Origin: Taeniopygia guttata
Taxonomy: Eukaryota; Chordata; Aves; Passeriformes; Estrildidae
Reading direction: 5' to 3'
DNA length: 64,000 nt
NCBI RefSeq assembly: GCF_048771995.1
Contig: NC_133060.1
Coordinates: 118,501-182,500, forward strand
Position numbers and translations under genes: made by a program. A model generated the notes under the pieces. The model was given only the letters and a program-made list of their open reading frames with translations. It had not been told where the DNA came from and ran no database searches. Below are positions 39,405 to 64,000 of the stretch, one piece after another (position 1 is the stretch's first letter; each line of letters starts with the position of its first letter).

Positions 39405-41340
39405 TTTTTTTTTTTTTCATTTTTATTTTAGGCCAATATAAAATCATACATTCTAAACAGGAATTTTCTCAAAATCAAGTGTTTCAATAAACCAAAAAAA
39501 CTCTAACATATTTTAAATAACTACTAAAAGGCCAGAAAATGTAACGCAATCTGGCAACCCACAACTGTCTCGAAGTGTCTACAATAAACCTTCCTTAAAA
39601 AAACCCAACAAATACTCCTTACCACCTCAACAATACCTCACCAGCAACACCAAACAAGTCAAAATCCTTTAACTCCCATCCAAAAAATGCTCTATAAACT
39701 GAAACACTATGTCATCTACAAAATACACTCACCCTTCAACAACCTCCTCTAACCTATACACAAATCTAAAATAAATAAGAATTGCTATAAACTATCATAC
39801 CTTAAATAACTCCACCATTAAACACTACTACACCCAACTTATTAAAACTCCAATACAAGCTAAAAGCAAAAACCACAAAATAACACACTACTGTTAACAT
39901 TGCCAATGTATTTTTCCTCCATTCCTCTAACAACTAAATACAGACCTCAATTTACCTTCACTTGAAAAACATACAACACACCTACATACAACTACCCCAA
40001 AAATAAAAACAGTCCTACCATCTACATAAATTCATCCAAATGAAACTTAAAAAGTCAAACTCAAAATCTTCTGTAATAATCCAACAACATTAGATGAAAA
40101 ACATAACAAGAATATTTTTAAAAATCATCCAAATTCTTCTAAAATACTATTACACCACAAAAAAAAAAGCAGCAAAATCAAAAAGCATACTGAAAAATCC
40201 AGTTCCTAAAAATAAAATAACAAAAGAAACATCAAATTCCCACCAATTTCATCAAAAAAAGTCAGAATGGCTCCATGAGCCATCAAAAAAAAAAAAAAAA
40301 AAAAACAACCTAAAAGAAAATGCCAAACCACCTCAAACACAAACAATAAAACACAGCCCCTCTTACCATGGTATTATTTTAATATTATGATTAAAATACA
40401 TATTCTATACAAAAATGTCCTGTACCCCGCCATCAATTCCACATAAAGCAAATAAATTAACTCTTATCATACAGGACATCCATATCAAAAATCTCAATCA
40501 CCCTAAAACCTTCCAAATAATTACAAATTAACCCCAAAATAAGAACGTTAATCTCTAACAAAAGAAACCCAAAAAAACACAAACTAAAAATACACCACCA
40601 CAGAACCAACTACCAGCAAAAAAACCCCCACACTACACTCTTTTCACTAGCAGCTGTTAGTGAGACACATCACAAAAATGAAACAAAAATAAAAAACAGC
40701 CCACAGAAACCAAAACACATATAGAGAACAAATCACAAAACCCACTAGAAAAAGTCCAACCAGCTTACTAAACTTGAAACCACACAACAGACCCTGAAAG
40801 CTACTAAAAATGAAAACCATACCTCTACACTAACTCCAAGAGTAACCAGTAGTCTGCTAAGTTAACTTTAAAAACCAAAGTAATAAACGATATTAAAAAA
40901 TCTAAAACACTAGACAATAAAAAGATAAGTACCCAAATAAAAAACTACCTAAAAAAATCCACAATATAAATACACAAGTTCCTAAAATAACCCACTAATA
41001 AAAAGCAACCAACAAAAACATCAAACTAAAACAAAAACCCAAATAAATAAACTTAAATTAACAGCGAAAAAAATTATTCCTAACTCAATAAAGCCATAAT
41101 GCTTCAAACCATCAAAATACAAATAGTAGCTGGAAATAAACACATCACCAAAAGATAAATGTAACCATAAACAATAACTCCCAAATTACCGGTAACAATA
41201 AAATATTCACAACAATTAAACAAACCAAATGAATAAAACCTCTGTAATCGAATAAACAAGAAGGCAATTATCAAATAAAAAAACCAAACTTACTAATTAA
41301 CTTAATTAATTAACTTAAACCCACCAAAACCAACACTACA
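39405..41340. other. AT-rich, G-poor spacer beginning with a poly-T tract; no gene seen
   Basis: About 1.9 kb made mostly of A, C and T on the plus strand, with very few G and almost no CG. It begins with a T run of about 15 at 39,404-39,418. Read on the minus strand, this is an A tail preceded within about 10 bases by AATAAA (in cctaaaataaaaatg). That arrangement resembles the 3' end of a reverse-transcribed RNA with a long T/G-rich 3' untranslated region. No open frame above about 100 codons looks coding. The 98-codon plus-strand frame at 40,094-40,390 is lysine-rich low-complexity sequence with a (A)n tract at 40,288-40,305. No target-site duplication could be identified by eye. Confidence 0.5.
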
Positions 41341-41790
41341 TTCTCACTTCAACGAGGGCAAAGAAATGTGGGCTCCCCTTCAATTGCATCCCCCAGAAGA
41401 GCAGAAAAGAAGGGGTTTGCCTCAAATGATGGCAAAAAGCAGAATTTTACCTCAATCCAAACCCTTAAAAGGCGGGACAACAGGGCAGCCCCCTTCATTT
41501 CAACCTCAGGATGATGAAATTCAAAAGGTAAAAGAGAAAATTCCCCACTACAAAGGCACATCGGCTCACCTGTTTGGCTGCTGCTTCTCGGCACGAAGGT
41601 TTGTCCCTCGGCTCCTCCTTTGAGCAAAGCTCCACGAATCCAAATGATCCCCCAAATCCTTTCCGAAGCGCCCATCGTCCCTCCATGAGACAGCCCCGGG
41701 AGCCCCCCAAAAACTCCTCTCCTCCAGCAGCTCCGTGCAAAAGTGATGTGAGGAAAAACTCCCTCTAAATCAGCCCCTGTAGGAGCCGCC
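41341..41790. other. Unrecognised unique sequence with a possible minus-strand 5' splice site
   Basis: This stretch of about 450 bp has ordinary complexity and moderate GC, unlike both neighbours. On the minus strand the bases before 41,570 read AGCAGCCAAACAG followed by GTGAGC at 41,564-41,569, a good donor consensus, so an exon ending at 41,570 is conceivable. Open frames exist on both strands (for example minus 41,349-41,675, 108 codons), but none resembles a protein I know. It may be the 5' part of a retrocopy whose tail lies at 39,405, or an unrelated fragment. Confidence 0.3.
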
Positions 41791-41792
41791 CC

Positions 41793-42058
41793 CTTCTCAT
41801 CATCCTCACAGCTCTCACCTGTGAGCCCTCATCATCCTCACAGCTCTCACCTGTGAGCCCTCATCATCCTCACAGCTCTCACCTGTGAGCCCTCATCATC
41901 CTCACAGCTCACACCTGTGAGCCTTCATCATCCTCACAGCTCACACCTGTGAGCCCTCATCATCCTTACAGCTCTCACCTGTGAGCCTTCATCATCCTCA
42001 CAGCTCACACCTGTGAGCCCTCATCATCCTCACAGCTCACACCTGGGGCTGCTCTGAG
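41793..42058. repeat. 32-bp minisatellite (about 8 copies)
   Basis: The unit contains catcatcctcacagctc followed by tcacctgtgagccct and recurs at exactly 32 bp (gtgag at 41,821, 41,853 and 41,885). Half of the units carry ctcacctgtgag, the rest cacacctgtgag. The unit contains a short dyad (ctcac/gtgag). Confidence 0.9.
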
Positions 42059-42430
42059 CCCTCCTCATACTCACAGCTCACACCCCAAAACCCCTCAGAG
42101 CCCCCCAAAATCCTTCACACATGTCCCAGAGTCCCACAGGCCGACCCCAAAACCCCTCAGAGCCCCCCAAAATCCCTCACACGTGTCCCAGAGTTCCACA
42201 GGCCGACCCCAAAACCCCCTAAATCCCCCAAAATCCCTCACACGTGTCCCAGAGTCCCACAGGCCAACCCCAAAACCCCCAAAACCCCCCAGAGCCCCCC
42301 AAAATCCTTCACAAATCCCCAGAAGTCCCACAGGACAACCCCAAAACCCCCAAAATCCCCAAAAATCCCTCACACATGTCCCAGAGTCCCACAGGCCAAC
42401 CCCAAAACCCCCAAAACCTCCCAGAGCCCC
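42059..42430. repeat. Minisatellite of about 61-66 bp downstream of SETD1A
   Basis: Units start around tgtcccagagtcccacaggc and continue with CCCCAAAAC and CCCCCCAAAATCC runs. Phase landmarks fall at 42,119, 42,181, 42,242 and 42,374. The tract lies just past the proposed cleavage site of SETD1A, so on the minus strand it supplies a G/T-rich downstream region. Confidence 0.8.
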
Positions 42431-42439
42431 CCAAAAAAC

Positions 42440-42478
42440 AGAGACGGAGGCGGTGCCAAAGCTCAGTGGCCCTTTATA
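42440..42478 (-). terminator. Candidate SETD1A poly(A) site (TATAAA variant)
   Basis: On the minus strand, TATAAA at 42,473-42,478 lies about 1 kb past the stop codon and is followed by G/T-rich sequence (ttttttggggggctc, then ggttttgggggttttgggg). TATAAA is a known weaker variant of the AATAAA signal. No canonical AATAAA was found between the stop and this point. Cleavage would fall around 42,445-42,460. This is an inference without transcript data. Confidence 0.35.
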
Positions 42479-42713
42479 AAAAGGGGGGGCTCGGGGGCCC
42501 CCCCATATCCACATATGTACAGGGGGGAGGGGCATGTACAGGTATTTACACCCCCCGGGGGTATTTACAGAGTGGGGGGAGGGGCGGGGGGGGGAGGGGC
42601 AGACCCCCCCCTCCCCCACATCCCCCCCCCCACCCCAGACACGCCCCCAGTTTCTACAAGAAACAGCCAAAAAAAAGGGAGAAAAAAGCCTTTTTTGGGA
42701 GGGGGGAGGGGCG

Positions 42714-42795
42714 CGGTGACGTCGCGATGATGTCACGGCGACGTCGCGATGATGTCACGGCGATGTCGCGGTGATGTCACGGTGATGTCATCGTG
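42714..42795. repeat. Short tandem repeat built on gatgtcac / gacgtcgc
   Basis: About five units of 15-18 bp alternate gatgatgtcacggc and gacgtcgc. Several overlap the core of a cAMP-response-type site (TGACGTC or TGATGTCA). The block lies inside the proposed 3' untranslated region. Confidence 0.7.
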
Positions 42796-42849
42796 GTGGG
42801 GGAGGGGCGGCAGTGCCGCGGCGGCCAAAGGTCGACTCTCGGCTCCCTC

Positions 42850-43390
42850 CGGTCGGTGGTGGCTCCCGGTGGCCAAACGCTGATCCCGGTGGCCAAAACC
42901 CAACGGCGGTGCCCAAAACCCAACTGCGGTGGCCAAACGTCAACCACGGCAACCAAAGGTCAATGGTGGCAGCCAAACCCCAACGGTGGTGGCCAAAAGC
43001 CAACGGCGGTGGCCAAACCCCAACTATGGCAGCCAAAAGCCAACGGCGGTGGCCAAACGTCAACCACAGCGGCCGAAGGTCAATGGTGGCAGCCAAACCC
43101 CAACCATGGCGGCCAAAATCCAACAGTGGTGACCAAAGGTCAACGGTGGCGGCCAAAATCCAACGGTGGTGGCCAAACCCCAACCATGGTGGCCAAAAGT
43201 CAATGGTGGCAGCCAAAACCCAACCACGTTGGCCAAAACCCAACCATGGTGGCCAAAACCCAACGCTGGTGGCCAAAACCCAACCATGGTGGCCAAAACC
43301 CAACGCTGGTGGCCAAAACCCAACCATGGTGGCCAAAACCCAACGGTGGCAGCCAAACCCCAACCACGTTGGCCAAAACCCAACCGCGGA
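42850..43390. repeat. 20-bp minisatellite in the SETD1A 3' untranslated region
   Basis: About 26 copies of a 20-bp unit, ggccaaaacccaaccatggt or ggccaaaacccaacgctggt, are exactly periodic at 43,240-43,360 and more diverged toward 42,850. The unit lacks stop codons in several frames, which accounts for the long open frames on both strands here. Confidence 0.9.
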
Positions 43391-43467
43391 CGCGCCGCGT
43401 CACCCTCGGCCCCCGAGCCGCGGTCGCGCCGCCGTTCCCGCCGCGGGCCCCGCGCGGCGCCGGCGCG

Positions 43468-63607
<20,140 letters not shown>

Positions 63608-64000
63608 CTGCGACACCCCAAAATATCCCAAATCAGACCCAAAATATCCCAAATCAGAGCCCAAAATATCCCAAAAACCCAAATCAGAGCCTAAAATATC
63701 CCAAAAACCCAAATCAGACCCCAAAATATCCGAAAAACCCAAATCAGAGCCCAAAATATCCCAAAACAGAGCCCAAAATATCCCAAATCAGAGCCCAAAA
63801 TAGCCCAAAAACCCAAATCAGAGCCCAAAAACCCAAATCAGACCCAAAATATCCCAAATCAGAGCCCAAAATAGCCCAAAAACCCAAATCAGAGCCCAAA
63901 AACCCAAATCAGACCCAAAATATCCCAAATCAGAGCCCAAAATAGCCCAAAAACCCAAATCAGAGCCCAAAATATCACAAATCAGACCCCAAAAACCCAA
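63608..64000. repeat. Repeat-filled intron upstream of the first exon in the window
   Basis: Units aaatcagagcccaaaatatc and cccaaaaacccaaatcagag are repeated from about 63,620 to the window end. A larger unit of about 78 bp is evident, with near-identical blocks at 63,801-63,878 and 63,879-63,956. Confidence 0.85.

Larger units (their letters stand above)
42450..43467 (-). other. SETD1A: Probable SETD1A 3' untranslated region
   Basis: About 1 kb between the stop codon and the candidate poly(A) site. It contains, in transcript order, a 20-bp minisatellite, a block of TGACGTC/TGATGTC repeats at 42,714-42,795, C/G-rich homopolymer runs, and a short complex stretch with tgtacatatgtgg (reverse strand of 42,508-42,525) that looks like conserved untranslated sequence. 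Confidence 0.5.

Noticed and set aside
40094..40390. 98-codon Lys-rich plus-strand frame
   Set aside because: It is A-rich low-complexity sequence including a poly-A tract, with no recognisable domain.

Overview
The window is vertebrate, most likely bird, nuclear DNA. It has two very different halves: a 39-kb satellite array, and the 3' part of one intron-rich, very GC-rich gene read on the minus strand. The gene is the bird orthologue of SETD1A, a histone H3K4 methyltransferase of the COMPASS family. A GC-rich gene whose introns are all packed with minisatellites, lying next to a 191-bp satellite, fits a bird dot microchromosome near a centromere or heterochromatin block. From memory, the zebra finch satellite called Tgut191A has the same 191-bp period, so a passerine is my best guess. 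I could not compare the sequences.

Region by region: 1-39,340 holds about 206 head-to-tail copies of a 191-bp monomer (some units are 189-190 bp). Nested higher-order duplications are visible, with offsets of 4,202, 1,528, 571, 1,526, 3,053, 5,152 and 5,725 bp. 39,356-39,404 is a short inverted piece of the same monomer that closes the array. 39,405-41,340 is AT-rich, strikingly G-poor on the plus strand, and starts with a poly-T tract. 41,341-41,790 is ordinary-complexity sequence that I do not recognise. 41,793-42,430 holds two minisatellites. 42,450-43,467 is the probable SETD1A 3'UTR, itself containing a 20-bp minisatellite. 43,468-63,607 holds 15 SETD1A coding exons, and 63,608-64,000 is a further intron.

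The exons encode roughly 1,310-1,320 residues. In protein order they cover a conserved segment downstream of the RRM, proline-rich linkers, the FLOS-like cyclin K-binding segment, acidic and serine-rich tracts, the HCF-1-binding EHNY motif, the N-SET region with the WDR5-binding ARSE (WIN) motif, and complete SET and post-SET domains. The 5' exons, including the RRM, lie beyond base 64,000. Splice phases agree at every junction except one (exons 2/3 of the window), which needs a non-obvious acceptor or reflects an indel in a homopolymer run.

Nearly all long open frames in the window are by-products of short repeats without stop codons and are not genes. SETD1A is the only protein-coding gene I can support. 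It is transcribed toward the satellite, whose edge lies about 3 kb past the probable poly(A) site.
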